Origin: Pirellulales bacterium
GTDB taxonomy: Bacteria > Planctomycetota > Planctomycetia > Pirellulales > Lacipirellulaceae
DNA length: 50,231 nucleotides
Assembly (NCBI GenBank): GCA_028279215.1
Contig: JANQOF010000038.1
Coordinates: 1 to 50,231 of the forward strand
Direction of reading: 5' to 3'
The notes beneath the pieces are model-generated. The model was not told where the DNA came from, made no database searches, and worked only from the letters and a program-made list of their open reading frames with translations. Position 1 is the stretch's first letter, and each line of letters starts with the position of its first letter. Below, piece after piece: positions 9,888-19,273 of the stretch. Both the position numbers and the translations under genes were made by a program.

Positions 9888-11320
9888 TACTGTTGCTTCT
9901 TGACCTTTCTGCGCGCCGTGAGGACAAACTCTGGATCCTCGGTGCGCTCGCTAGCCATAAACCTCTCAGCCCGCGCCACCGCACGAGGGTTCTGCTCGGC
10001 GACATCGACCTGCTCGCCGAGATCGTCCTTCAGATTGTACAGTTCGATCGTACAGCTACCCCCGAGTCGGCGAACTGCTTTCCAATCGCCAAAGCGAACG
10101 GCCTGAATCGGACCTGCTTTCTCGTTGAACTCCCAATATAGCGACTCATGCGCGACTTGATCGAGTGAATTGCCAAGAAGAGTTGGCAAGTAGGAGATGC
10201 CGTCGATCGAGCGGTCCGATGGGTCGATGCCGGCCGCTTCGCACGCGGTGGGGAGAAAATCCCAAAACGCGGAGATGTGTCCCGACTCGCTGCCACCCTC
10301 GATGGAACCTGGCCACACGGCCACAAACGGCACCCTGATTCCTCCTTCGTAAAGTTCGCGCTTGCCTCCCCGTAAAGGCCCGTTGCTGTTGAACAAGCCG
10401 TCGCGTTTTTCGAACTCTGGCCCGTTATCGCTGCTGAACAAGATCAGTGTGTTCTCAGCGATTCCCCGTTCTTCGAGAAGGTCGCGCAGGCGTCCGATGT
10501 CTCGGTCCATTCGCGACACCATGCCGGCGTACGCGGTATTGCCTTCTGGGTCGTGCTTGTAGTGGCCACCCGTCGACATCTTACGCGCGGGCCATCCCAG
10601 ATTGAGGTACGGCACCTTCGAGTCCTTTGGCACGGTGATTTCTGAGTGTGGAATTGTAAGCGCAAGGTACAGAAAGAACGGGTCACTGCCGTGCTGGCCG
10701 ACGAATCGCAGTGCTTCGTCGACGAGCATGTCGTGTGAATAGGTGCCTTGTTTTGTTTGGGGATCGTTTTGCGGGATCTCGAAACTTTGATGGTCGCGCC
10801 AGAGTTTTGTGGGGTAATAGTGATGCGCGGCGCCGTGGCGGCGATAGCCGAAGAACGAATCGAAACCTTGGCGGAGTGGCATGGCCATGTCGTCCGACTC
10901 GGCGAGTCCCCACTTGCCGATGACCGCCGTACGGTACCCGGCTCGCTTCAATTCCTCGGCCACGGTGATGTCGCCATCGCCGAGATCCACAGGTGTGCCA
11001 GAAGTGGTCCACCGTGGGTTACTCCGGATCGTTGCGTGCCCCATGTGCTTACCCGTCAGCAAGGCGCACCGCGATGGCATGCACACCGTCGACCCAGCGT
11101 AGTGCTGTGTAAACACCATGCCATCGCGGGCCATGCGGTCGAGGTTGGGCGTGCGGATATGCCGCTGGCCGTTGAATCCAACATCGCCGTAGCCGAGATC
11201 GTCGGCCAAAATGAATATGATGTTTGGGCGACCGTCTGCTCTTACAGCGATTCCGATAATTACCGGGAGAATCAGCGTGAGCGCCAAGAGCGGCGTGTTA
11301 AGTCGACTACAAAATCTCAT
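9887..11320 (-). CDS. Secreted type I sulfatase (C-M-P-S-R)
   Basis: A 477-residue arylsulfatase-like enzyme. The signal peptide spans about 10-28 (PLLALTLILPVIIGIAVRA). Metal ligands DD are at 40-41, the formylglycine motif is C80-M-P-S-R84, then come GKWGLAES, TIPHSEI and FSSDNGPEFEKR. The middle region (GFDSFFGYRRHGAAHHYYP) is of the type seen in S1 sulfatases acting on polysaccharides. It is the first of the four consecutive sulfatase genes. Its stop touches the start of the next (TAATG at 9885-9889). The lipoprotein gene lies 19 bases upstream, so the whole block is probably one transcript. Confidence 0.93.
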   Translation of the reverse strand: MRFCSRLNTPLLALTLILPVIIGIAVRADGRPNIIFILADDLGYGDVGFNGQRHIRTPNLDRMARDGMVFTQHYAGSTVCMPSRCALLTGKHMGHATIRSNPRWTTSGTPVDLGDGDITVAEELKRAGYRTAVIGKWGLAESDDMAMPLRQGFDSFFGYRRHGAAHHYYPTKLWRDHQSFEIPQNDPQTKQGTYSHDMLVDEALRFVGQHGSDPFFLYLALTIPHSEITVPKDSKVPYLNLGWPARKMSTGGHYKHDPEGNTAYAGMVSRMDRDIGRLRDLLEERGIAENTLILFSSDNGPEFEKRDGLFNSNGPLRGGKRELYEGGIRVPFVAVWPGSIEGGSESGHISAFWDFLPTACEAAGIDPSDRSIDGISYLPTLLGNSLDQVAHESLYWEFNEKAGPIQAVRFGDWKAVRRLGGSCTIELYNLKDDLGEQVDVAEQNPRAVARAERFMASERTEDPEFVLTARRKVKKQQ

Positions 11321-11339
11321 CTCTGCTCCGTTACGAAGG

Positions 11340-11774
11340 TTAGTTTTCCGACTTTAGGTGGAAGTCTGCCTGATTTCTTCCCGCCTTGACTTCGAACGTC
11401 AATCCGGACGAAAACGGATCGCCATACTGCTCCGGAACGATTGCTTTTGGCATCTCGTAGTCGCTCGTATCGTCATAGAATGCTCTGTAGTATTGATCCA
11501 TGTCGTCGAAGGCAACGATCCCTACTGAGTGCGGTCCAACGATGGCGCCGTCGTCAATGCGGTAGGTCGTGAGGCTGAACCGCCCCTCAGGCCCGATGGG
11601 TCCAGAAGCCCGTCGTCCCGTCGGTGGGACGAAGATGACAAAACCCTTGCTGACCGGTTGACCGTCGACGGTCACCTGCCCGGTAACCTTGCCGGTTTCG
11701 AGTTGATAGCCTGGCCGACAGCCAGCAATCGCGACGCAAGCGGCAAGTACTACAAGGTTCCAACGCGCGATCAT
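11340..11774 (-). CDS. Small lipoprotein with carboxypeptidase-regulatory-like fold
   Basis: The start at ATG 11774 gives a lipoprotein signal (ARWNLVVLAACVAIAGC, cysteine at residue 19) and sits 5 bases after the DUF1559 stop; the longer frame would bury this signal. The 144-residue product has the planctomycete pattern KVTGQVTVDGQPVSKGFVIF followed by a beta-rich region. It is a paralogue in layout and pattern of the lipoprotein at 32077-32574. Such proteins regularly follow DUF1559 genes in planctomycetes, and their function is unknown. A role beside the prepilin-like protein at the outer membrane is an inference from this constant pairing. Confidence 0.82.
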   Translation of the reverse strand: MIARWNLVVLAACVAIAGCRPGYQLETGKVTGQVTVDGQPVSKGFVIFVPPTGRRASGPIGPEGRFSLTTYRIDDGAIVGPHSVGIVAFDDMDQYYRAFYDDTSDYEMPKAIVPEQYGDPFSSGLTFEVKAGRNQADFHLKSEN

Positions 11775-11779
11775 AATTC

Positions 11780-12820
11780 CTAGAGTCCTTCCTGAATGAT
11801 CCGGCCGTCGAAACGGCATGCCAAGAGCTTTAGGACGTGGATATCGGTGTTTTCGCTCACAAAGTTTGCGCTGCCATCGGCAAGCGCGAAATGACATCCG
11901 CCAGGGTGTTTGCTGCCAAAGCTAGCCTCGTGCAAGCGTGCTGGCAATTGAACTGGTTGGCCGTTAACTAGGACTGGACTGAAGCCCACCGAGTTGATGG
12001 GATGCAGTATGTGCATGGCGTTGTAGAGCCGCGTGCCAACTCCATTGTTCGAGAGCCGTTTCTTTGCTGTCGCTCGGCTGATGGCAGTCTTGTTGGCGTG
12101 GCCCACATACCACCCCCGAACGTCAACGTTGCCCGCGGGCCCACGACCGTCTGGGGCATAGTCCCACGAAAGCTCGCCCAGCAGAAATGTCTGACTCGTT
12201 CCGTCGGTAATCTGAGCGACCTTCGTTTCACTGTGGGCATACATGATGCCGTTCGTGGTATTGCCTCCCCGTCTTTCGCCGTTCTTTTCGCACCCCCCGA
12301 CCGTATAGGGCAAAGGTGATCCGCTAGGTAACGGACACTCGTCGTTGGCCTTGGCACCAGTAACCGCGAAATAGTGATTGCGTATTGGCAACTCTTCTAC
12401 GTTCGAGTTGTTTAGGCCGACCGATTCCCGCGCCTTTTGCGAGGGACATTTGACCGACGCCAACTCGACGAGCCGGATGCCTTCATTGACTGACTGATCC
12501 CAACGCATGTCGAAGTTGATGCTATCGTGTAAGGCTGGCTGTTCGATGAACGGCAAGACTTCCGCAACGTGGCTGTAGGGCCCCAACCCCGCAGCAGGCG
12601 GGAAAAATCCGTTGGTCGATTCATAGTTGTGGCAACCCAACGCAAGCTGGCGCATGTTGTTGAGGCATTGGCTTCGGCGAGCCGCTTCGCGGGCTGCTTG
12701 AACTGCCGGCAGCAGCAACCCGACAAGGATACCAATGATTGCAATCACCACGAGCAACTCGACCAGCGTGAACCCCGATTGGCTATGCCTGGCAGTATCA
12801 GCCGTATTCGCAACTCTCAT
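11780..12820 (-). CDS. DUF1559 prepilin-like protein
   Basis: This 346-residue protein has a type IV prepilin / pseudopilin N-terminus: [20 protein letters not shown] (about residues 17-36), with E as the +5 residue after the peptidase site. An [16 protein letters not shown] segment follows, typical of DUF1559. The C-terminal planctomycete motif is present as [17 protein letters not shown]. It would be cleaved and methylated by a prepilin peptidase and held in, or assembled at, the inner membrane. Genomes of this phylum have dozens of copies, usually near secreted or degradative proteins. Its ATG overlaps the stop of the upstream metallophosphoesterase gene (ATGA, 12817-12820). Confidence 0.92.
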   Translation of the reverse strand: MRVANTADTARHSQSGFTLVELLVVIAIIGILVGLLLPAVQAAREAARRSQCLNNMRQLALGCHNYESTNGFFPPAAGLGPYSHVAEVLPFIEQPALHDSINFDMRWDQSVNEGIRLVELASVKCPSQKARESVGLNNSNVEELPIRNHYFAVTGAKANDECPLPSGSPLPYTVGGCEKNGERRGGNTTNGIMYAHSETKVAQITDGTSQTFLLGELSWDYAPDGRGPAGNVDVRGWYVGHANKTAISRATAKKRLSNNGVGTRLYNAMHILHPINSVGFSPVLVNGQPVQLPARLHEASFGSKHPGGCHFALADGSANFVSENTDIHVLKLLACRFDGRIIQEGL

Positions 12821-15800
12821 TGCATACTCCTTATTTCCGACTTGGATGCGGACGGACTCTTCCGGCCCGACGCCCCACGAGTCGTGCAGAATCGATGTAA
12901 CAATTGGGTCGCCCAGACCGAAATGATCGTAAGTGTCGCGGGCTCGGGCACAGTTGCGTGAGCGTGAGAAGATAGCACGGCTGGCAACATGCTACCAAAG
13001 TTTTGCTTCCAAAGCAGATAGTCGCCGTTGTCGACGCCGAGCATTCGATCACCGTTTCCCATCAGAGCCGCCTCGGTGGGAGCGCCGAGGTTGTCGCGCC
13101 ATACGGTGTAGTCGGCGGTGTTCACAACACCGTCGCCGTTGAAGTCGCCCGGCAAGGTCGAGAGCGACTGCACAAGTACCCGACCCGTGCGAACGACGGA
13201 AGGGTCGTCTCCCTCTAGATAGTACTCCAGCGCCAGGCCATCTGTCGAAATCTCACCGGTAAACAGGTCGCCAAGCGTAAAGCCAGTCCCGCCCGGCACG
13301 ACCTCACCCAACACGCTCAACTCCGAGATTCGATCGCTCGTTGGATTCGCTTCAATCCAACCCGCGATTCCCGCAGCTTGCAGGCTCGTCCATCCGTCGA
13401 CGTTCAGCAGTCCCTTATCCGAAACGATCGTGTAGCCGCCGAGTGGTATGTCGAATCCCGAAGCATTTCGCAACTCGGCAGCGCCGGTTGTCGGATCGAC
13501 GACAAGTGCTAAATTGTTGACGTCGCTGCCGGTGTAGTCGACGAAGCCGGAAATCTCCTCGCCAGTGGGTGCGATGTACGTGAAATGAAGATCATCGACC
13601 ACTTGGCCAAACTCCGACGGCGATGGCTGGAATGCAGTACCAAGATTGATCGATTCGCCGACGGCGAGCAGATCGCCATTGGTCACGTTGAGTTCGCTCA
13701 GCCGTACGGTGGTTGGGTTCGCCTCGACCCAACCAGGCCGGCCCCGATCCGAAAAGCTCTGCCAGTTGCCGTCGCCCGGTTGCAGCGAACCGGCCTCAGA
13801 GGAAATCGTGTAGCCGCCAATTGGCTGCGCCGAATCGGCGACGTTTGTAAGTACGACCGATCCGGTGTCGCGGTCAACGCTCAGCACCAACAGAGCCTGG
13901 CCAACGACCCCATTTCCCGCCTCGTCGAGCACTACGGAGAACTCATACAGGCCAGCGCGAGCGACGTCGCCGCCAACGCCGCTCAGTCCTGTTTCGTTAC
14001 GCCACTGAAGACCTCCGACCGACGCCTGCCCCGAACCGGCGGCAAACAGGTCGAACAGTACCTCGACCTCCGAAGCGTTGTACCCAAGCTCCGGCTGTAG
14101 ACCCACGATCGTCAACGATCGGACCATTGCCGGAGTAAGTGGCGATCCCCACATGGCGACATCGTCGACTCGTCCGACAAACTGCTGCGTCGAATTGAGG
14201 TTCTCAGCGTTGGCACCAATGTTAAGCTTGCTCTGCGATCCACCAAACGTGCGAATCTCGCGGTCGGGATAGCTGGTACGTGAGGCATACTGAACGCCGT
14301 CGACAAAAAACTGGACATCCCCAAGATCGTTAGCGTGGGCGCCCGGCAGCACAACCGCAACGTGGTGCCACTCACCGTCGTTGATGGCGGCATTCCCCGC
14401 AGCCGCACTGATTCCGCTGTCGATGTTGAGTTGAAGCTGCCCGTTGACAAGATGCAGATTGAACTCGCCATTGGCGGCGTTGTCTTGACCGTAACCAAAT
14501 ATCGCGCTGGTCCCGAACTCGGTTGTATTGACCCAGGCCGAGATGGTGCGTTGCTCACCCTCAGTAATCGGCGCCAGCCCGCCTGCCGTGCGAGCAAAGT
14601 CTCCGCTCCCATCCAGTACGAGCGCTCGGCCGAACCGGCCATCGGCAATGGTTGCAGCATCGCCGTTAGTATTGAGGTCGTAGTAAAGATCGCCGAGCGA
14701 GCCGCTGTTAGTAAACTGGCTGGCCTCAGCCGGGTCGTCAAATGCGTAGTGTGCCAGAAGGCCCCGATAGTCGACAAAGTCGAGATACCCACTCGTCTCG
14801 TATTGCGTTTGCGGACCACTGGCGTCGATCAATAGGGAACCCGTCTTCTGGCTTGTGTCGAACCCGCTCGGGCTGTTGCTGTTGTTTCCGCTAACTTGAA
14901 AGTATCCGCCCCCGCCGCCGATGAGATTCGTTTGATAGAGTTCCGCCTCGATCCGTTTGCCATCGACATTGAAGACCACATAATTGGTTTCGCCGCCTCC
15001 CAACGGCGGATTGCCGTGGACTAGTTGCACGATTTCGCTGTCGGTGTCTCTGGTCGAAGTCACCGTGTGTACTTCGCCACCAAAGTACATTCGCACCTTT
15101 CCACCAGAGGACTGGTCGTGCGATCGTAGCACCTGCCAGAAGGGCGAATCGTCGCGATCGCGCATCCGCATTCCGCTGGACGACTGGCCGCGCACCCCAG
15201 GCAAGACAGGCGTATGTCCTTGGACGATCACGTGGTCGAGCGATGGGTCGTTGTCCGCGGCGGTGAGCACTGCATCGAGCCACCCAAGATGGGTCGATGC
15301 GTCGCCAACCGTTCCCGTGATCTCTGGGGCCACGGCGCCAAACAGGCTGTCGAGTTGCTGATTGCCTCCCTCCCATCGAAAGACATCGACCGTGACAAAC
15401 AACACATTGTTCACCTGTTTGACGAACGAGCCCTCGTCGTATTCACCAAGACCCGCCGGGGCCAGGGAACTCACACCGTTGAAGGTTGCGGGAAGCCCGA
15501 GTGGATCGACCATATTCCGACCGAAGGCACGTTTCATGTGATCAACGTTGTTAGCCCGCGACGAATTGACCGACCAGCTATTGTCGCCAATGTCGTGGTC
15601 GCCGATGGCCGCGATCGGCGAGGTAAAACCGTGTTGCCGGAATAGCTCGCGGTACCACGAGTAGTAAATGTCGGCCGCATTGTCGATTCCGCCGGCCGTG
15701 TTGCCACCGCCGAAATTGGTAGTCAGCGAATTGGAGTTCTGAGGCCATCGCCCGTTAATGAGATCGCCAGCGATCAAGAATGTATCGGCCGATCCGCCCG

Positions 15801-16107
15801 CGTTTGCCTGCATTTCGGCAAACAGCGCGTTGTACGCCGCCGCCGCAGTGGGAGTGATGCTGTTGCTACCGCCGTTGAGCGTACGTTGCGAAGTCAGCCC
15901 TTGCAGCGCTGCAACGTAGGCTTGGGAATCAGGAAACGTGGCCGTAACCGCCGCATCGGTCCCGCCAGAGATGTCACCGACATCGGAATTGAACACATCG
16001 GGCGAACTAACGAAGCTCCATGCCTGTGCATGCACGATGGGTGTCGGCGCCATGGCCGATACGGCCAATAACAGCAGGGTCGAATTGTGCCATCGATTCT
16101 CAAGCAT
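12817..16107 (-). CDS. Metallophosphoesterase-LamG-dockerin PEP-CTERM protein
   Basis: A 1096-residue exported protein with a signal peptide at 1-28. Residues about 30-420 look like a calcineurin-type phosphoesterase: AGDL (113-116), IGDHDIGD (168-175), [12 protein letters not shown] and a GGEVH in place of GHxH. The first D-x-H motif is not clear (PDVFN, 36-40). A LamG/concanavalin-like domain follows at about 455-672 ([12 protein letters not shown]). Two copies of an uncharacterised module lie near 735-865 and 865-980. A type I dockerin pair comes next ([20 protein letters not shown]), then a PEP-CTERM-like [13 protein letters not shown] with a 30-residue tail. It probably sits at the cell surface and acts on a phosphate ester. 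The substrate is unknown. Confidence 0.85.
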   Translation of the reverse strand: MLENRWHNSTLLLLAVSAMAPTPIVHAQAWSFVSSPDVFNSDVGDISGGTDAAVTATFPDSQAYVAALQGLTSQRTLNGGSNSITPTAAAAYNALFAEMQANAGGSADTFLIAGDLINGRWPQNSNSLTTNFGGGNTAGGIDNAADIYYSWYRELFRQHGFTSPIAAIGDHDIGDNSWSVNSSRANNVDHMKRAFGRNMVDPLGLPATFNGVSSLAPAGLGEYDEGSFVKQVNNVLFVTVDVFRWEGGNQQLDSLFGAVAPEITGTVGDASTHLGWLDAVLTAADNDPSLDHVIVQGHTPVLPGVRGQSSSGMRMRDRDDSPFWQVLRSHDQSSGGKVRMYFGGEVHTVTSTRDTDSEIVQLVHGNPPLGGGETNYVVFNVDGKRIEAELYQTNLIGGGGGYFQVSGNNSNSPSGFDTSQKTGSLLIDASGPQTQYETSGYLDFVDYRGLLAHYAFDDPAEASQFTNSGSLGDLYYDLNTNGDAATIADGRFGRALVLDGSGDFARTAGGLAPITEGEQRTISAWVNTTEFGTSAIFGYGQDNAANGEFNLHLVNGQLQLNIDSGISAAAGNAAINDGEWHHVAVVLPGAHANDLGDVQFFVDGVQYASRTSYPDREIRTFGGSQSKLNIGANAENLNSTQQFVGRVDDVAMWGSPLTPAMVRSLTIVGLQPELGYNASEVEVLFDLFAAGSGQASVGGLQWRNETGLSGVGGDVARAGLYEFSVVLDEAGNGVVGQALLVLSVDRDTGSVVLTNVADSAQPIGGYTISSEAGSLQPGDGNWQSFSDRGRPGWVEANPTTVRLSELNVTNGDLLAVGESINLGTAFQPSPSEFGQVVDDLHFTYIAPTGEEISGFVDYTGSDVNNLALVVDPTTGAAELRNASGFDIPLGGYTIVSDKGLLNVDGWTSLQAAGIAGWIEANPTSDRISELSVLGEVVPGGTGFTLGDLFTGEISTDGLALEYYLEGDDPSVVRTGRVLVQSLSTLPGDFNGDGVVNTADYTVWRDNLGAPTEAALMGNGDRMLGVDNGDYLLWKQNFGSMLPAVLSSHAHATVPEPATLTIISVWATQLLHRFCTTRGASGRKSPSASKSEIRSMQ

Positions 16108-16256
16108 GCGAAGTTCTTCGGACCATTTCGTTATCTGTCAGCGTCGAGGCTCTGATTCAACAAAAACCAGACAACCGCGCCGCTGCCCACAAGCGCGGAA
16201 GCCTGGCCGCCACTCACGTTCCAGTTCTTAGACCTACATTCCACGCATGGCCGGTG

Positions 16257-17171
16257 TTAGCGAGTTCTATTCGCGACGATGAGTACCATCGCGGCGATGC
16301 TGGCAACCATTAACGTCGATGGCTCCGGGATTTGCGTGGACGTGACCGAAATGTTATCGAGCCACATGCCCCGCGCGCCGCTGCCGTTGTAGATCCACTG
16401 GATCCGGTCGAGCGAGGTAATGGTGTCGTTGCGAAACTCAACGGCGCCGCCATTTACGTCTTCCACCGTGCCCGTGGACGTGGTGAAGTTCCCGTCGCCA
16501 TCCCAATCGACGAACAGCTTGGCGCGCGTGTCATCGACCGCGCCGGCGGCAATCTCGAGCTTCACGCGGACCAAGTCGTCCGGGGCATTTCCGCCGCCGT
16601 CAACTGTATTGCCGAAGGCGCCGCCCGTGCTTGCCCCCTGGTCCGCCGTGGCAATGTACTGATTGGCTCCGTCGTCGCCGCGGAAGCCCCACATCTTGGT
16701 AGGGGCCATCTCAAACACCAATTGGTACATGCTGGTCGTTCCGCTATTGATGCCCAAGCGTACGCGCCGGTTGGTAGCTCCCTGACGGGACGCCAGCATG
16801 TCGAACTCGATCAAGACGTCATTGGTGAGCACATCGACGCCGGAACCAAAGTCGAGAAACACGTTCCCTGCATTTCCCGCCAGCACGCTGTCGACCAGCA
16901 AAGCATTGTTGGTGCCGCCAGCGTTGCCGAATACCGCGCCAAATACGTCGGACGAGTCGCCTCCTTCCCAAGTCCCCACGGTGGTACCTGCGTTCGCGTT
17001 GGCCTCGCTTCCGACGCCGGCGCCTCCATCGTCGGGCATCACCGGATTTGTCACGTTCGGGGTCGAGCCTTCAAAGTCGGCAAGAAACAAAGTAGCCGCG
17101 CCGGCGTTGGCAGCTAGTACTGTAGACAAGACAGCCGTCGTTGCAACACGCAACATCAGATTGCACTTCAT
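16257..17171 (-). CDS. PEP-CTERM surface protein, paralogue of 19274-20488
   Basis: The start ATG 17171 follows a good GGAGAG ribosome-binding site and opens a signal peptide (MLRVATTAVLSTVLAANAGA); the frame runs 15 codons further up. The 304-residue protein has a beta-sandwich look: LFLADFEGSTPNVTNPVMPD, then GGTNNALLVDSVLAGNAG and GARGMWLDNISV. A canonical IPEPSTLMVASIAAMVLIV and a basic end form the PEP-CTERM sorting signal. The body resembles a carbohydrate-binding-like jelly roll. The product is probably processed by an exosortase encoded elsewhere. It is clearly related to the 404-residue protein upstream, pointing to duplication. Confidence 0.85.
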   Translation of the reverse strand: MKCNLMLRVATTAVLSTVLAANAGAATLFLADFEGSTPNVTNPVMPDDGGAGVGSEANANAGTTVGTWEGGDSSDVFGAVFGNAGGTNNALLVDSVLAGNAGNVFLDFGSGVDVLTNDVLIEFDMLASRQGATNRRVRLGINSGTTSMYQLVFEMAPTKMWGFRGDDGANQYIATADQGASTGGAFGNTVDGGGNAPDDLVRVKLEIAAGAVDDTRAKLFVDWDGDGNFTTSTGTVEDVNGGAVEFRNDTITSLDRIQWIYNGSGARGMWLDNISVTSTQIPEPSTLMVASIAAMVLIVANRTR

Positions 17172-17193
17172 TAGTCTCTCCAGGTCCAAGGAA

Positions 17194-19209
17194 TCAAGAG
17201 TTGTAAAGGTTCGCATCTTCAGTTCCTGCGCGGCGAGCGACCTGCGCTAACGTGGTGGCAAACAACACAAGGATGCCTGCGGTCGGCTCCGGCACCGCGG
17301 CGCTGGACGCCAGCTGGAGCGAAGCGGCGGACGTGTTGCCAAAATTGGCTTTCCAGCGCGTGTAGTCACCGACATCGACTCCATTCAAGCCGTCTCCATT
17401 GCCATTCAGGGCAGCCTCCGTTGGTGCGCCAAGATTGTCGCGCCATACCGTGTAGTCGGCGGTGTTCACGACTCCATCGCCGTTGTAGTCGCCGGGTAAC
17501 GCCGATAATGCTGGGAGCGCCTGAAATAGCACCGCGCCATCTGCCAGCAACGATTCTCCGGCAAGCAGATACTGGAAGCTGAAGTCATCTGCCGTAAGGC
17601 CTCCAGGCAAGTTGCCGGCAATCAGATCGCCAATGTTGAACCCTCCGTCGGAAGCAAACTGCGTCGGCGTATCGACGTCAAGCTCAATGAGCGTGTCGTC
17701 CGCCTCGGTAGGCACGGCCTCAACCCAGCCACCTAGCCCTTGCTCCGTCAAGCTATTCCACCCGGTTTGGTCGAGGCTCACACCAGCCTCGTCGACTTCT
17801 ATCACGTAGCCTTCAACTTCGACTGTGAAGCCCGAGGCGTTCCTGATTTGCGCGTCCCCGGTCGTCGGGTCAACGATCAATACCAGATTGTTCTGAATTG
17901 CCAGTTCGTCGGTGTACACAACATCGCCGATGACGTCGCCGTCAGGCGACGAGTAGGTGAACGTCAAGTCGTCCAACGATTGACCGAACTGCGTGGCGTT
18001 GGGCAGGAAGGGTGTGCCGAGCGACCGAGTTGTGCCACTCGATACCGCGGTCGTGTTAACTGCCTGCAACTCACTCAACGCTGTGTTTGCGGTCTCTACT
18101 TCAATCCAGTCACCAGGTAGGCTTGGGAATTGGTCGGATAGACTATTCCAAACGCCGTTCAGATGTCCGCCGGGCGACGCGATTCGATAACCGTCGATGG
18201 AGATTGGCGTGGAGTCGGAACTCTTAATCGCGACGGCACCCGTAGTCGGGTTCACTTCCAGGTACAGGTTGGCCTCGATGGCTAGCTGAACGAGCTCGGT
18301 AGCTCCTCCGTCATCGGGGTTGTCGATGGTGTTGGCCACCACGACGACGCCTGGCGCCAATGCGCCGCCGGTCGACGTCACGGATGCGAACGTGCCGGCA
18401 ATGTTACCGGCCTTGAGCAAATTCCAAGTGGTCCCGACGACCGTCGTTGGAGCATTCGAAAGGTCGGCTTCGATCGATCCGTCAATGCTGGCCGTACCCG
18501 TGATGTCGATCAGCGAATGGGTGCCGGCCGAGATTACGGGCGCAATCACCGTGTTTTCGTTGGTAGTGAGCGTGGGTGCCGTGAATGTGACGTCAGGACC
18601 TGAGATTCGGAGGCGGCGATTGATCGCTGCGGCACCACTCGACATTATCGAAGCACTTCCGGAGAGGTCGATCAAGCTGCTATTGTTTCCAAAGAGTTGC
18701 AACTGACCAAAGGTGCTCACCGAACCACCCGACTCAACGATCAGTGATCCCGCGACACCGCCTTGACCGACTTGTAGCTCGCTCGCCGAGTCAAGCGATC
18801 CGCCCGATTCCACGACCACCGTTCCTACGCCACCACCATCGACTCCGATTTGAACGCCGGCGGTAACCAGTGCGTTGAAGTCGAACTGTGTGGCCAGGTT
18901 GCCACCATTTTGAATCTGCAGGGTGCTCCCACCGGCCACCGTGATCCCGCCGGGCGCTGCGGGCGTGTTGCTCACCTGGGCAGTGCCTCCGCTGTCGATG
19001 GTCGCAGTTTGGGCGAGCGATCCATTTGGCACTGCGACAGCCGCCCCACCGGTCTCGAGCCAGTTGCCAGCGACGTCCCAGTTCTGCGGGCCGTCGCCCG
19101 AATTCGGCACCCAGGAGAAGTCAGTTTGGCCGGCGGCCGTGCCCCAAATGGCGATGGTGATCGCAGTCGCCGCGGCCACGCGAAGATGCTTAGTTATATG
19201 AAGACTCAT
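17194..19209 (-). CDS. Repeat-rich dockerin PEP-CTERM surface protein
   Basis: A 671-residue exported protein with a signal peptide at 1-27 (VAAATAITIAIWGTAAG). Residues 30-250 are glycine- and serine-rich short repeats (ITVAGGSTLQIQNGG; VVESGGSLDSASELQVGQGG), as in autotransporter passenger or PEP-CTERM beta-helix proteins. Two copies of a module shared with the 1096-residue protein follow (from about 313 and 441). A type I dockerin pair comes next ([34 protein letters not shown]), then VPEPTAGILVLFATTLAQVARR. The dockerin should bind calcium. A surface adhesin or scaffold role is inferred. The stop lies 22 bases upstream of the next gene's start. Confidence 0.85.
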   Translation of the reverse strand: MSLHITKHLRVAAATAITIAIWGTAAGQTDFSWVPNSGDGPQNWDVAGNWLETGGAAVAVPNGSLAQTATIDSGGTAQVSNTPAAPGGITVAGGSTLQIQNGGNLATQFDFNALVTAGVQIGVDGGGVGTVVVESGGSLDSASELQVGQGGVAGSLIVESGGSVSTFGQLQLFGNNSSLIDLSGSASIMSSGAAAINRRLRISGPDVTFTAPTLTTNENTVIAPVISAGTHSLIDITGTASIDGSIEADLSNAPTTVVGTTWNLLKAGNIAGTFASVTSTGGALAPGVVVVANTIDNPDDGGATELVQLAIEANLYLEVNPTTGAVAIKSSDSTPISIDGYRIASPGGHLNGVWNSLSDQFPSLPGDWIEVETANTALSELQAVNTTAVSSGTTRSLGTPFLPNATQFGQSLDDLTFTYSSPDGDVIGDVVYTDELAIQNNLVLIVDPTTGDAQIRNASGFTVEVEGYVIEVDEAGVSLDQTGWNSLTEQGLGGWVEAVPTEADDTLIELDVDTPTQFASDGGFNIGDLIAGNLPGGLTADDFSFQYLLAGESLLADGAVLFQALPALSALPGDYNGDGVVNTADYTVWRDNLGAPTEAALNGNGDGLNGVDVGDYTRWKANFGNTSAASLQLASSAAVPEPTAGILVLFATTLAQVARRAGTEDANLYNS

Positions 19210-19273
19210 TGGATTCCTCAGACAAGCTGTGAGTTAAGAAGCAAGATCGATGAGGCTGCAGGTGTCGAGACGG

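Noticed and set aside
16332-17117. A 261-codon plus-strand frame antisense to a PEP-CTERM gene
   Set aside because: It mirrors the coding frame of a protein with clear signal peptide and PEP-CTERM motif; the antisense product has no recognisable feature.
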